Assembly: GCF_028553805.1 (NCBI RefSeq)
Contig: NZ_CP067140.1
Coordinates: 2,108,001 to 2,172,000 of the forward strand
DNA length: 64,000 nucleotides
Reading direction: 5' to 3'
Origin: Paracoccus saliphilus
Lineage (GTDB): Bacteria; Pseudomonadota; Alphaproteobacteria; Rhodobacterales; Rhodobacteraceae
The notes beneath the pieces are model-generated. The model saw only the letters and a program-made list of their open reading frames with translations, was not told the origin of the DNA and ran no database searches. Made by a program: the position numbers and the translations under genes. Of the stretch, positions 45,864-53,790 are shown in pieces. The number at the start of each line of letters is the position of its first letter. Within the stretch, counting starts at the first letter, position 1.

Positions 45864-46493
45864 CTATCCGTCCAGATCGCCATAGCGCCGCACCACTGCG
45901 GCCATGTCGGAATGCGCTTCGGCCAAGCCCTGCGCCACGCCCGTGCGGTCAGCCTCTGATCGGTTCTGGCTGACCTTCCACTTGCCCTCGATCTGGCGGA
46001 TGTCGATCTCGATTCCAACAATCCCGCGCAGTTGAGCCTCTATATAAGGGCGGGGCGCATCCGAAACCTCCCACGGCTCGGCGCGGGCCGCCTCATGCCG
46101 ATCGGTCAGCGCGGCGATCTGGGTATCGAGCCAGGCCTGATCGTCCCGTACGTGCGCGGTCCCCCGCGCCTGCACCATGACGTAATTCCATGTCGGCACG
46201 ACCTTGCCCGTCTCGCGCTTGGTCTCATAGAAGGCTGGCGTGACATAAGTCAGCGGCCCCTGAAACACGACCAGCACATCCTGGCCATGCAGCCCCCGCC
46301 ATTGCGGGTTCGCCCGCGCGAGATGCACCTGCAACCGCCCGAATTCGCCCTCACTCCGTTGCAGCAGAAACGGCAGGCCATTGGCCAGCAACCCGTCGGC
46401 GCCGGTCGAGATCAACAGGCCGAAGGGGTGCGTCTCGATCAGGTCGTGCTGAACCTCAAGGCGGTCTTCGCGGTGGTGGGCAGGTTGATACAT
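45864..46493 (-). CDS. paiB: FMN-binding negative transcriptional regulator (PaiB-type)
   Basis: 209 residues of the PaiB family (split-barrel FMN-binding fold). Recognised by YQPAHHREDRLEVQHDLIET, FGLLISTGADGLLANGLPFL, HLARANPQWRG with VLVVFQGPLTYVTPAFYETK, VPTWNYVMVQARGTAHV and the end GIVGIEIDIRQIEGKWKVSQ. In Bacillus subtilis PaiB represses protease and sporulation genes; the role here is unknown. Five bases after the XRE gene stop, so both are in one operon. Confidence 0.9.
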   Translation of the reverse strand: MYQPAHHREDRLEVQHDLIETHPFGLLISTGADGLLANGLPFLLQRSEGEFGRLQVHLARANPQWRGLHGQDVLVVFQGPLTYVTPAFYETKRETGKVVPTWNYVMVQARGTAHVRDDQAWLDTQIAALTDRHEAARAEPWEVSDAPRPYIEAQLRGIVGIEIDIRQIEGKWKVSQNRSEADRTGVAQGLAEAHSDMAAVVRRYGDLDG

Positions 46494-46498
46494 CGCGT

Positions 46499-47116
46499 CT
46501 ATTCCCTGGGTGGTTCATGAACGGTCATGGAGAACCGGACCAGTTCATTGGTAAGGTTGGCATAGGCATGGGGGCGGTCGGTCAGCGCGATGGCCGACAT
46601 TCCGGCAGCGATCAGATGGTTGGCGCCATCGACTTCCAGCACAAGGCTGCCCTCGGTCACGTGCAAAAGCTCACGGGTGCCACGGCCATGCACCGCCGCC
46701 TCGAAACGCTCGCCGGGCATCAGAACCCAGTCCCAGATCTCCAGCATGTCCGGGCCAGTCGTCCCGGCCAGAAGCACTGCTGCACCCCCCTCGGGGCCTG
46801 CCCACAACCGCCGCGCCTGCGCCCGGTTCACCAGCGTCACAGCCTGCGCCCCGATGCCCGGCGGAGCGACAAGATCAGCCACTGAGACCTCCAGCGCGGC
46901 GGCAAGCCGACATAAGGTAGAGATGCTCGGATTTGCACGCTGCTGCTCGATCTGCACCAGCGTGCCCTTGCTGACCCCCGCCAGCTGGGACAGCCCATCG
47001 AAGGACAGCTTCTTTTCCCTCCGCAAAGACCCAATACGTTCCGCCACCAAGGCAGCGATGGCCGCCTCTTCCGCGGTTGCGATATCATTCAGAGGTGTGG
47101 CTGTGGATTCGGTCAT
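46499..47116 (-). CDS. XRE family regulator with C-terminal cupin domain
   Basis: 205 residues from the ATG at 47116 (MTESTATPLNDIATAEEAAI). Helix-turn-helix: ERIGSLRREKKLSFDGLSQL, AGVSKGTLVQIEQQRANPSI, STLCRLAAALEVSVADLV. A cupin domain follows with PGERFEAAVHGRGTRELLHV and MSAIALTDRPHAYANLT. Such two-domain proteins sense small ligands. Operon with paiB, divergent from the B3/4 gene, which together form a commonly seen module. Confidence 0.9.
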   Translation of the reverse strand: MTESTATPLNDIATAEEAAIAALVAERIGSLRREKKLSFDGLSQLAGVSKGTLVQIEQQRANPSISTLCRLAAALEVSVADLVAPPGIGAQAVTLVNRAQARRLWAGPEGGAAVLLAGTTGPDMLEIWDWVLMPGERFEAAVHGRGTRELLHVTEGSLVLEVDGANHLIAAGMSAIALTDRPHAYANLTNELVRFSMTVHEPPRE

Positions 47117-47170
47117 TATGATCGCATAGCCTTCCGACATTTCCCTGTCAATGCATGTCTAATCTACCTT

Positions 47171-47188
47171 TTCGGTCATTTTATTGAC
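47171..47188. promoter_or_regulatory. Possible XRE operator in the divergent promoter
   Basis: GTCATTTTATTGAC at 47175-47188 has GTCA and TGAC ends around six bases. The same TTCGGTCATT opens at 47171 and again at 47108 over the XRE start codon, which would give two sites, one able to block the regulator's own gene. Assigned by eye. Confidence 0.35.
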
Positions 47189-47241
47189 ATATGCAGGGCG
47201 CCCTGTCAGAGAGTGGTGGACCCGGAAACCGCGAGGCTCCG

Positions 47242-47955
47242 ATGCCCCTTCACCCCATCATCGACCCTGAAATCTTCACCCTGCGCCCTGACTTCATTGC
47301 CCTCAGCCTGTCCGTTGAGAATGGGCGCAACATCGCCAGCATGTCGGACAGTGAAGCCCAGCTTGCGCAGGCCATCGCGGCCCTCGAAGGCAATCCCTGG
47401 GCCGAAGCACATCTTGACGCTTGGCGCGAAGCCTATCGCGCGTTTGGAGCCAAACCGAAGCGCACGCCCTCGTCGGCCGAGGCACTGCGCAAGCGAGCGC
47501 TCAAGGACGGGCAGATGCGCCCGCTGAACGCCGTGGTCGATCTTTACAATGCGATCAGCCTTCGATTCGCCATCCCGGTCGGCGGTGAAGACGCGACGTC
47601 CTATGACGGTACGCCACACCTGTGCAGGGCGACCGGGTCAGAACCGTTCCACACCACAGTGGACGGCCAGCCCGTCGTTGAAGCACCCGATCCGGGCGAG
47701 GTCATCTGGCGCGACAACACTGGTGTCACCTGTCGCCGCTGGAACTGGCGGCAAGGCCCGCGCACGCAGATCACCGAAGGCTCGCGAGACATGTGGTTCG
47801 TACTGGAACGCCTGGACCCGATGCCGATTGAAGCTTTGCTGCAGGCGGGCGAGGACCTGATCGTTGGTTTGCAACGGTTGTCGTCTGTTCTGAATGTGTC
47901 GGTCATGCAGTACGATGCAATCAGGCCCCAAGGTACTCCCGTGGCCTTGACTTGA
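47242..47955 (+). CDS. B3/4 domain protein (PheT-like editing domain)
   Basis: 237 residues from the ATG at 47242 (MPLHPIIDPEIFTLRPDFIA). A free-standing B3/B4 domain like that of phenylalanyl-tRNA synthetase beta, which edits misacylated tRNA in the full enzyme. Marks: KPKRTPSSAEALRKRAL, LYNAISLRFAIPVGGED, PGEVIWRDNTGVTCRRWNWR and TQITEGSRDMWFVLE. Free-standing members often sit beside XRE-cupin and PaiB genes as here. Role unknown; amino acid or tRNA editing is a reasonable guess. Confidence 0.88.
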   Translation: MPLHPIIDPEIFTLRPDFIALSLSVENGRNIASMSDSEAQLAQAIAALEGNPWAEAHLDAWREAYRAFGAKPKRTPSSAEALRKRALKDGQMRPLNAVVDLYNAISLRFAIPVGGEDATSYDGTPHLCRATGSEPFHTTVDGQPVVEAPDPGEVIWRDNTGVTCRRWNWRQGPRTQITEGSRDMWFVLERLDPMPIEALLQAGEDLIVGLQRLSSVLNVSVMQYDAIRPQGTPVALT

Positions 47956-47976
47956 TGGGGGTTCGCGCAAATTTCT

Positions 47977-48005
47977 GCCTTGGCCGGTTTTGAAATGGCC
48001 AAGGC
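47977..48005 (+). terminator. Hairpin after the B3/4 gene
   Basis: GCCTTGGCC at 47977-47985 pairs perfectly with GGCCAAGGC at 47997-48005 around an 11-base loop. It is 21 bp past the stop. No T-run, so terminator strength is uncertain. Confidence 0.45.
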
Positions 48006-48194
48006 TGTTCGTGTCGGTCTGCGTTCCGTCTTACCTTACGGCTGCTTTACCGCCGCTACAGCGATTGTTCAGGTTCACAGAATGCCAGGAAGGTCCCGCT
48101 ACGGTCATGAGGCGCATGATAATGCTGCGCGACGCACAAACAGCCGGTTCGGTGAAGCCGCACTGAGCCGGAGACCCTTACCTTGAATTTCCGT

Positions 48195-48234
48195 GGTGGG
48201 CCGAATTTGAATGTTGCTTCAAGTCGGGCCCACC
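48195..48234. repeat. Inverted repeat/hairpin of unknown role
   Basis: GGTGGGCC at 48195-48202 pairs with GGCCCACC at 48227-48234, with an inner TGAA/TTCA stem. It lies in non-coding DNA with no flanking gene to explain it. Confidence 0.5.
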
Positions 48235-48672
48235 GTCGGGGTGCTGCGCTGCCGCAAGTCTGGTTCGAGCCCGTCTTGCCACACCGCGCGGGTGCAGCGT
48301 TTCGCGGGTGCAGCACAGGGAAGGTGGAAAGGCCGGCCCAAACCGGCCACTCGTCGTGTCCTCGCTACTCTGCGGTGCAGCCCGTAGAACCGGCCGTTAG
48401 TTCCTCGTGTAGCATTTCAGAAACACGAACGGCGAAAGCGCGCAGATAGAGACCTTTGCAAAGTTAGGGTGACAGCGTCGGGTCAACCTGCCATCTCGGA
48501 CCAGAGCTGCCTTTGCTGGTGCGCCTCAGTGCTGCAACGCTGCCCGCTGAAACCGCCGTTCGCTGCAACTGCGTAACTGGGATACCTGGTAGGGCGCGCT
48601 TCGCATGTCCGCTTTCGGAAGTTGACTGTTTAGAAAGGACGTCGCAGGTTGATATAAACTGGGAGGGACTAA

Positions 48673-49074
48673 TTGCGACTTGTTGTTTCGACTACGGGCG
48701 ATGGTGCGTGTACGGCCAACTTGTTGGCACCACGGATCCGGAGTTATCTCTGCCGAATTGCCGGTCATGCAGTTCCCATCACCTATCAAGCACTTGCCAA
48801 GGCCTTGGATCTCTCGCCGCCGAATACGATCCATCAACTGACCGTCGCGTTGGAATACCTGATTGAGGAGGACGCCGCCGCCGCCCGCCCGTTGATCGCA
48901 GCGCTCGTGGTCAGCAAGGCACGGCATGGACTGCCCGCGCCGGGCTTTTTCGACTGCGCGCGGCGCGTTGGGTGCTTCGACGGCGACCCTTCGGGATCGG
49001 AGGACCCAGCCTTCTACGCGGCAGAGTTCAAAAAAGCCGTCGAATTTTGGCGCGTGGCCGCCGAAGACTCGTAG
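48673..49074 (+). CDS. Hypothetical protein, TTG start
   Basis: 133 residues. The only sensible start is TTG at 48673, preceded by a strong GGGAGGGA site. Residues 35-60 (PITYQALAKALDLSPPNTIH, then QLTVALEYLIEEDAAAARPL) read like a small winged-helix unit, followed by IAALVVSKARHGLPAPGFFD, CARRVGCFDGDPSGSED and YAAEFKKAVEFWRVAAED, a pattern I recall from unnamed Rhodobacteraceae proteins. No signal or membrane part. Function unknown. Confidence 0.6.
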   Translation: MRLVVSTTGDGACTANLLAPRIRSYLCRIAGHAVPITYQALAKALDLSPPNTIHQLTVALEYLIEEDAAAARPLIAALVVSKARHGLPAPGFFDCARRVGCFDGDPSGSEDPAFYAAEFKKAVEFWRVAAEDS

Positions 49075-49188
49075 TCAGGTTTCCAATTTTGGAAGCCATC
49101 CTGAAGATCGGGATTAAAAATACCCTTTGGCACGACCTACCAAAAGCGTTCCGGCCCAGAGTGGCCGTTGAACTCTTCACCTCGACGC

Positions 49189-49222
49189 GGCGGCGCAGTC
49201 CGTCAATGCGGACTTGCGCCGC
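49189..49222 (+). terminator. GC hairpin between the 48673 gene and the DUF6155 gene
   Basis: GCGGCGCAGTCCG pairs with CGGACTTGCGCCGC (one bulged base) over a six-base loop. It lies 115 bp past the previous stop. No T-run; could be a terminator or an mRNA structure. Confidence 0.4.
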
Positions 49223-49337
49223 GTGGCTTTGATGTGTTGACGGCTGCGACCCAAGCAGTTGTTTACAAATGGGTTTCCACCGGAAAATCTCGTGCGTATT
49301 ATTACCCCAATTTGCGTTTTCGTGGGGGAGAGAGGCG

Positions 49338-49895
49338 ATGAGCAGTGCGAAAATTTCATGGAAAGACGTCAAGCCAGTTCTGTCTGGGTTTTCTTCGATC
49401 CAATTGCTTGGGCTTGTGCAGGACCTATATCGTTTAAATGCAGAGAACGCGTCCTTCATTCATGCTCGTTTATTGAGTGAAGATACAACGCAGTGTCATC
49501 TTACCCCCTACATGACAAGAATTCAGCATGCCATCAGCCCAAAGAAACCTTGGAAGCAGGATGTAAAACTGGCCGAAGGCAGAAAAGCCATCAGTGAATT
49601 CAAGAAAGCCAATGGCAACATCCGCGATACGCTGACCCTCATGATCTACTACGTCAAATGCGGAAATGATTTCACGCTCGAGTTCGGGGATATCGACGAG
49701 GGCTTCTATGATAGTTTGTGTTCAATGTTCTCAAGTGTTGTCCAAACTCTGCTGAAACAGCAAGATCAGGGGCTTTTTGAGGAATTTATGCCTTCGCTTG
49801 AGACGGAGCTTGACCGCGTTGATGGTCGAATCGGCTGGGGATACCCTGATGAGTTGGCAGATCACCTTGCTGACCTAAAGGATGCGTTTGAATAG
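49338..49895 (+). CDS. DUF6155-like hypothetical protein
   Basis: 185 residues from the ATG at 49338, with GGGAGAGAGGCG as ribosome site. Mostly helical. The opening KISWKDVKPVLSGFSSIQLL followed by GLVQDLYRLNAENASFIHAR, and KLAEGRKAISEFKKANGN, resembles the DUF6155 family as I remember it. No catalytic motif. The AT-richer codon use differs from the backbone. Function unknown; found in scattered genomes, in line with transfer. Confidence 0.65.
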   Translation: MSSAKISWKDVKPVLSGFSSIQLLGLVQDLYRLNAENASFIHARLLSEDTTQCHLTPYMTRIQHAISPKKPWKQDVKLAEGRKAISEFKKANGNIRDTLTLMIYYVKCGNDFTLEFGDIDEGFYDSLCSMFSSVVQTLLKQQDQGLFEEFMPSLETELDRVDGRIGWGYPDELADHLADLKDAFE

Positions 49896-50267
49896 CGGCT
49901 CAAGGCGATGCAGAACGCGCCGTTTGCATTGGACGACGACTGCATCGACATGGACGGCCCAGACCTGCCATTGCCCGACGGTAATGACGCCGCAGTGCAG
50001 CTTTCGCATTCCTGCCGTTCGTGCATCCCGTAGCAGTTTAGGAGGCCGAATAACGGCAGTGCTGGACATTACTGCCATTGAAGGTCGCGGCAAGAAGAAC
50101 CACGATAATGGTGGCTGAGGCGCAAATCTGACGCCTCTGGCACTTTACCGCAGAGGTAGGTTATTATGCGACATGCCCGCCCCGAGGGCTGCAGCAGCTT
50201 CCAATGACGAGCTGCCGGGCCTTGTTTTTCTTTGAGGAGCCTTACTTAGCACATCTCGAGGTTGCGA
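49896..50267. other. Intergenic region, 372 bp, no recognised gene
   Basis: Short open frames on both strands lack ribosome sites and likeness. Inverted repeats are present: CTGCCGTT (50012-50019) with AACGGCAG (50053-50060), and CCTCTG with CAGAGG (50134-50156). The GGACATTACTGCCATTGAAG at 50065 resembles 53639-53660, suggesting a shared degenerate repeat. Confidence 0.5.
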
Positions 50268-51575
50268 ATGCCGAAACTGAAGGTCATCGTCGCGCGCAAA
50301 CTGGATCAGCTCACAATGCCACTGGCTATTCGGCTTCCTTCTGGTGAGCGGCTGGGAAGTAGCGAGGCCCGCGTCACTTTGGTATTTGCGGATGCGGCTG
50401 CGCTGGTGCCTCTGGCGACAGGCCGTCTGGAACGACTGGCAGAGGCGATCGTCAAGGATCGGGTTCGGATCGAAGGCTCGTTGCGCGATTTGATGTCAGC
50501 AGTTGCCGAGATGGTTTCCGATGGCGGTCGTCCGGTTCAACAAGGTCCGTGGGCACGCGCATTTACTCGCGTGCGATCCTTTCTGCGGCACAGCCGTTCG
50601 AAGGATGTCGGCCACATCCAATCTCACTATGATATCTCTGACGACTTCTTCGCACTGTGGCTCGACCCCAAGCGGATATACTCCTGCGGCTATTTTCGTG
50701 AGCCGAGTATGAGCCTTGCCGAGGCCCAAGAAGCCAAGCTCGGCCTCATCTGCCGTAAACTTGATCTGCGGGCCGGCGAGAGCTTTCTTGATGTCGGTGC
50801 GGGCTGGGGCGGCTTGATGCTTCATGCCGCGCGCCATTACGGCGTGAATGTGACAGGCATCACCCTGTCTCGGAACCAGTTCGACCATGTGAAAGCCCTG
50901 ATCGCCGCCGAAGGGCTGAGCGATCGTGTCGATATCCTGCTATGTGATTACCGGGATCTCGATCCGGAACAGCCCTTCGACAAACTCGCTTCTGTCGGAA
51001 TGTTTGAGCATGTCGGGCGCGCCAATATGCGACCTTACTTTCAGTGCCTTTACCGTCTTGTAAGACCAGGAGGCCTGGTGCTGAACCACGGCATCACTGC
51101 GACAGGCCTGGACAATGCCATGGTCGCCGGAGGACTCGGGGATTTTCTTGAGAAATACATCTTTCCCGGCGGCGAGTTGATCCATGTCAGTCATGCGATC
51201 CGTGTGCTTTCACAGGCTGGGCTGGAAATGGTCGATACCGAAAATTTGCGGCCGCATTATGCAAAAACACTTTGGTCCTGGTCAGATGCACTTGAAGCCA
51301 ACTTGACGGAAGCCGGCCGCGTGCTTGCGCGCAGCATGGGTCCTGCTCGGGCAGCAGAGATGCTCCGCGCCTATGAGCTTTATCTCGCTGGCTGTGCCTT
51401 GGCTTTTGAGCAGGGGTGGATGGCGCTCTATCAAATTCTGCTTGTCCGCCCGGATCATGAAATCGTGACACCCGAAATGCCGGGAGCCCAATCCGTTTAT
51501 CCATTCCGCCGAAACTATATCTATGACGCGAGATCGCATCACGCGGAAAAATCGGAAGGAAGTTCCGCAAGCTAA
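50268..51575 (+). CDS. Cyclopropane-fatty-acyl-phospholipid synthase family methyltransferase
   Basis: 435 residues from the ATG at 50268, with GAGG ahead. Transfers a methylene group from SAM to unsaturated fatty acyl chains in the membrane. An N-terminal lipid-binding part is followed by HIQSHYDISDDFFALWLDPK, the YSCGYF motif, SAM site FLDVGAGWGGLMLHAARHYG, TLSRNQFDHVKAL and GMFEHVGRANMRPYF. The end ELYLAGCALAFEQGWMALYQ is the usual C-terminal helix. Stress-linked membrane change is the general role. Convergent with the DUF5765 gene. Confidence 0.93.
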   Translation: MPKLKVIVARKLDQLTMPLAIRLPSGERLGSSEARVTLVFADAAALVPLATGRLERLAEAIVKDRVRIEGSLRDLMSAVAEMVSDGGRPVQQGPWARAFTRVRSFLRHSRSKDVGHIQSHYDISDDFFALWLDPKRIYSCGYFREPSMSLAEAQEAKLGLICRKLDLRAGESFLDVGAGWGGLMLHAARHYGVNVTGITLSRNQFDHVKALIAAEGLSDRVDILLCDYRDLDPEQPFDKLASVGMFEHVGRANMRPYFQCLYRLVRPGGLVLNHGITATGLDNAMVAGGLGDFLEKYIFPGGELIHVSHAIRVLSQAGLEMVDTENLRPHYAKTLWSWSDALEANLTEAGRVLARSMGPARAAEMLRAYELYLAGCALAFEQGWMALYQILLVRPDHEIVTPEMPGAQSVYPFRRNYIYDARSHHAEKSEGSSAS

Positions 51576-51682
51576 AGGTAGAGATCTGAGCTGTGCATGC
51601 GACGGGCGGTCGCGTGCGTTATCTGTTTGACGATCATTGGAAAGGACCCGGATCGAACCGGTTCTTCATGATCGCCGTCAAG

Positions 51683-52474
51683 TCAGCGATTACCCGGGCC
51701 TGGCTGTGACCGCGAACGGCCTGACCGTTTCTTCATGCTTCGGATCGTTTCCGGCCACAGCAGCCATTTCTTGACATGCATATACTTCCTGATTGGTGTT
51801 TTCACCACCAGGATAAGGATGCCGATTGACAGCAAACACCAGATCGCGGGCACCTCATTCGGGTTATCTGTCAACAGCATGGCCAGCCGCGGTCCAATAA
51901 AAAAGTGATAGAGCGTAAAGCGCCACGAGCCGTAGAGAAACGGCAATATCAGGCCCGTTATCATGTAGGTTGGATACAGAGTGAGGAAATCCGTCCAGAC
52001 GTTTCCGACTACAAAATTGGTCAGGCCGTTGATCGGGACATTCCAGGCGATATGCCAGTTGCCGTGCACCGAGCATAAATTTCGGGCGCAGAGAGCTTCA
52101 CCAATCATGCACCGCCCCGCCCATTCGAAGGGGTAGAGCTGCAGGATCATCATCGCCGCAGAGGCAAAGCACAGCGCATAAACAGGATATTCAATCTTTT
52201 TCCGGATGTGATCGGGGATGAAATACATCGACATAAGATTGATAAAAAACGGCTGAAAGGTGATATGGAGGTAGCCGAGAATAGTGGCGATCTGGTTGGC
52301 CGGGAGGCTGCACTGGCCGATCACGGAATAGGTAACGGCCTGCAGGAGCTCCATCAGCGAAAAATAAGCCAGCGCCGTATAAAGACGCGGACTTTCGCCT
52401 TTCCAGACCACGTATCCGGTTGTTGCGAATCCAGCTACCGCCAGAACCGCCGACGCTTCGCCGCTCCAGCACAT
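51683..52474 (-). CDS. DUF5765 family integral membrane protein
   Basis: 263 residues with six or seven membrane segments and a basic C-terminal tail. It begins MCWSGEASAVLAVAGFATTG and contains FSLMELLQAVTYSVIGQCSL and GYLHITFQPFFINLMSMYFI, features I associate with DUF5765. Conserved Cys residues in QCSLP, RCMIGEALCARNLCSVHG may pair. Function unknown. Divergent from the ECF sigma gene, about 310 bp apart. Confidence 0.75.
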   Translation of the reverse strand: MCWSGEASAVLAVAGFATTGYVVWKGESPRLYTALAYFSLMELLQAVTYSVIGQCSLPANQIATILGYLHITFQPFFINLMSMYFIPDHIRKKIEYPVYALCFASAAMMILQLYPFEWAGRCMIGEALCARNLCSVHGNWHIAWNVPINGLTNFVVGNVWTDFLTLYPTYMITGLILPFLYGSWRFTLYHFFIGPRLAMLLTDNPNEVPAIWCLLSIGILILVVKTPIRKYMHVKKWLLWPETIRSMKKRSGRSRSQPGPGNR

Positions 52475-52783
52475 TTAAGAAACCTTTTCCTGATTATACG
52501 ACAGTCGAAGGATGCACACTACCCCTAGCCGCCCAGCTTGGCTTGGGACCAAAGCAGGGGCAAGGCTCAGGACCCATCGATTTCGGATGCCTGTTGTGAT
52601 TCATCGCTCGAAAACGATACCGCATGCTCGGCTAACGTGGATCAGTGCAACGCAAACACGGCACGCTTACATTGTATCAGCGTCACCCGTTTCATCCGAA
52701 CGCGCACCTCCTTCGCGATATCTCACATCACCTTCTGAGCGAGCTGTCGCATGCCCGCTGCCGGAATGACGCATGGAGAGAAC
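52475..52783. other. Divergent promoter region of DUF5765 and ECF genes
   Basis: 309 bp with no convincing gene. It must hold promoters for both neighbours. No RpoE-type (TGATC, TAAGA) or EcfG-type (GGAAC, CGTT) promoter with correct spacing was seen by eye. Confidence 0.4.
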
Positions 52784-53380
52784 ATGACCCATCAGATAGC
52801 AACAAAGTTGCGTTTTCTTGAGAGATGTCCCGCGAAACCGGCAAGGAACAAGGCAGCTCACGCCAATCCTCGCGAAGATATCGTCAAGCAACTTCGGTCG
52901 ATGCGCGCCTTCGCAAGGTCCCTCACAGGGGATCGCGCGCGGGCGGACGATCTTGTGCTGGACACCGTGGTCACGGCCTGGGCAACCATCGACAGACTTG
53001 AACCCGGTTCGAACATGCGCACCTGGCTTTTCACTATATTGCGCAACAGTTTCTACTCGGAGTTTCGAGAGGCAGCTGGCGAGACTGTCGTCGAGAACGG
53101 CATCCGTGGCAAACGAATGGCGATCGAGCCCGATCACGACGGTATTTTTGAGCCTGCCAGTTTCCGCCGCGCCTTCAACACTCTCCCCGCTGAGCAGCGC
53201 GAAGCGCTGGTCCTGGTCGGAGCAGCGGGGTTCTCCTATGACGAGGCAGCCGCGATGTGCGGCTGTGCCACCATCACCATTGAGAACCGCAGGAAGCGTG
53301 GACAGCGGAGTCTTGCAGCGGTCTTGTCCCTCGAGCAAGACGACGCCGTCAGACAAGGGCTCATACGGTCACGACTGTGA
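52784..53380 (+). CDS. ECF-type sigma factor without an adjacent anti-sigma gene
   Basis: 198 residues from the ATG at 52784, with GGAGAG ahead. Sigma region 2: QLRSMRAFARSLTGDRARAD, then WATIDRLEPGSNMRTWLFTI and LRNSFYSEFR. Region 4: FNTLPAEQREALVLVGAAGF, SYDEAAAMCGCATITIENRR. The pattern is nearest to EcfG-like sigma factors, but the usual GTIKSRVNRAR helix is replaced by TIENRRKRGQR. No PhyR, NepR or ChrR gene adjoins it; only a broken cyclopropane synthase follows. Control of a membrane or stress response is an inference. Confidence 0.88.
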   Translation: MTHQIATKLRFLERCPAKPARNKAAHANPREDIVKQLRSMRAFARSLTGDRARADDLVLDTVVTAWATIDRLEPGSNMRTWLFTILRNSFYSEFREAAGETVVENGIRGKRMAIEPDHDGIFEPASFRRAFNTLPAEQREALVLVGAAGFSYDEAAAMCGCATITIENRRKRGQRSLAAVLSLEQDDAVRQGLIRSRL

Positions 53381-53393
53381 TCAGTCCGATCCC

Positions 53394-53534
53394 ATGTTCG
53401 GGAACGACGCGAGATCTACGTCATTCGATGACCAATTCCGCCGGGTCTGGAACTTCTATCTGGCCTCCTGCGCGGCCTGCTTCCTCTACGAGACGACCGA
53501 CGTCACCCACGTCACCGTCGCGCGGCCCGATTGA
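53394..53534 (+). pseudogene. C-terminal remnant of a cyclopropane-fatty-acyl-phospholipid synthase
   Basis: Reading from about 53394: FDDQFRRVWNFYLASCAACF then the stop after VTHVTVARPD. This is the last helix and strand of cyclopropane synthase-type enzymes; the complete gene at 50268 has the equivalent ELYLAGCALAFEQGWMALYQ. Only about 45 residues remain, starting just after the sigma factor stop. The rest of 53381-53790 shows no gene. Confidence 0.6.
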
Positions 53535-53790
53535 TCCTCCGGCGTCACCGCCCGCGGGCGAAGACCCGGTTGCAGAGGTAGTCCTGCCCTGACCGAACCT
53601 TGCGAGCGCAGTAGCATGCTGCGGTGCGTCCCGTGAGAGTGGACATTCGCTGCGATTGTAAAGGTCGAGCGTCGCTCGGATGCAGACAACGCGGAACGAA
53701 ACAGACATCCAGTACCACGCCTCCGAAAGCGCCATCTACGAGAGGGCCATAAAAGACCAGGTATTGTTGATCACCATTCGGCAGGTTTTA

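Larger units (their letters stand above)
47956..48672. other. Intergenic region, 717 bp, no recognised gene
   Basis: No open frame on either strand has both a ribosome site and family likeness. It holds two strong inverted repeats (47977-48005 and 48195-48234) and a degenerate copy of the GGACATTCGCTGC-type sequence (48520-48625, read in reverse in part). At 48263-48276 there is a T-arm-like CTGGTTCGAGCCCG, but no tRNA can be folded around it. Confidence 0.5.

Noticed and set aside
48243..48300. tRNA-like sequence around CTGGTTCGAGCCCG
   Set aside because: T-arm-like only. The stem does not pair fully and no acceptor or anticodon arm can be built.
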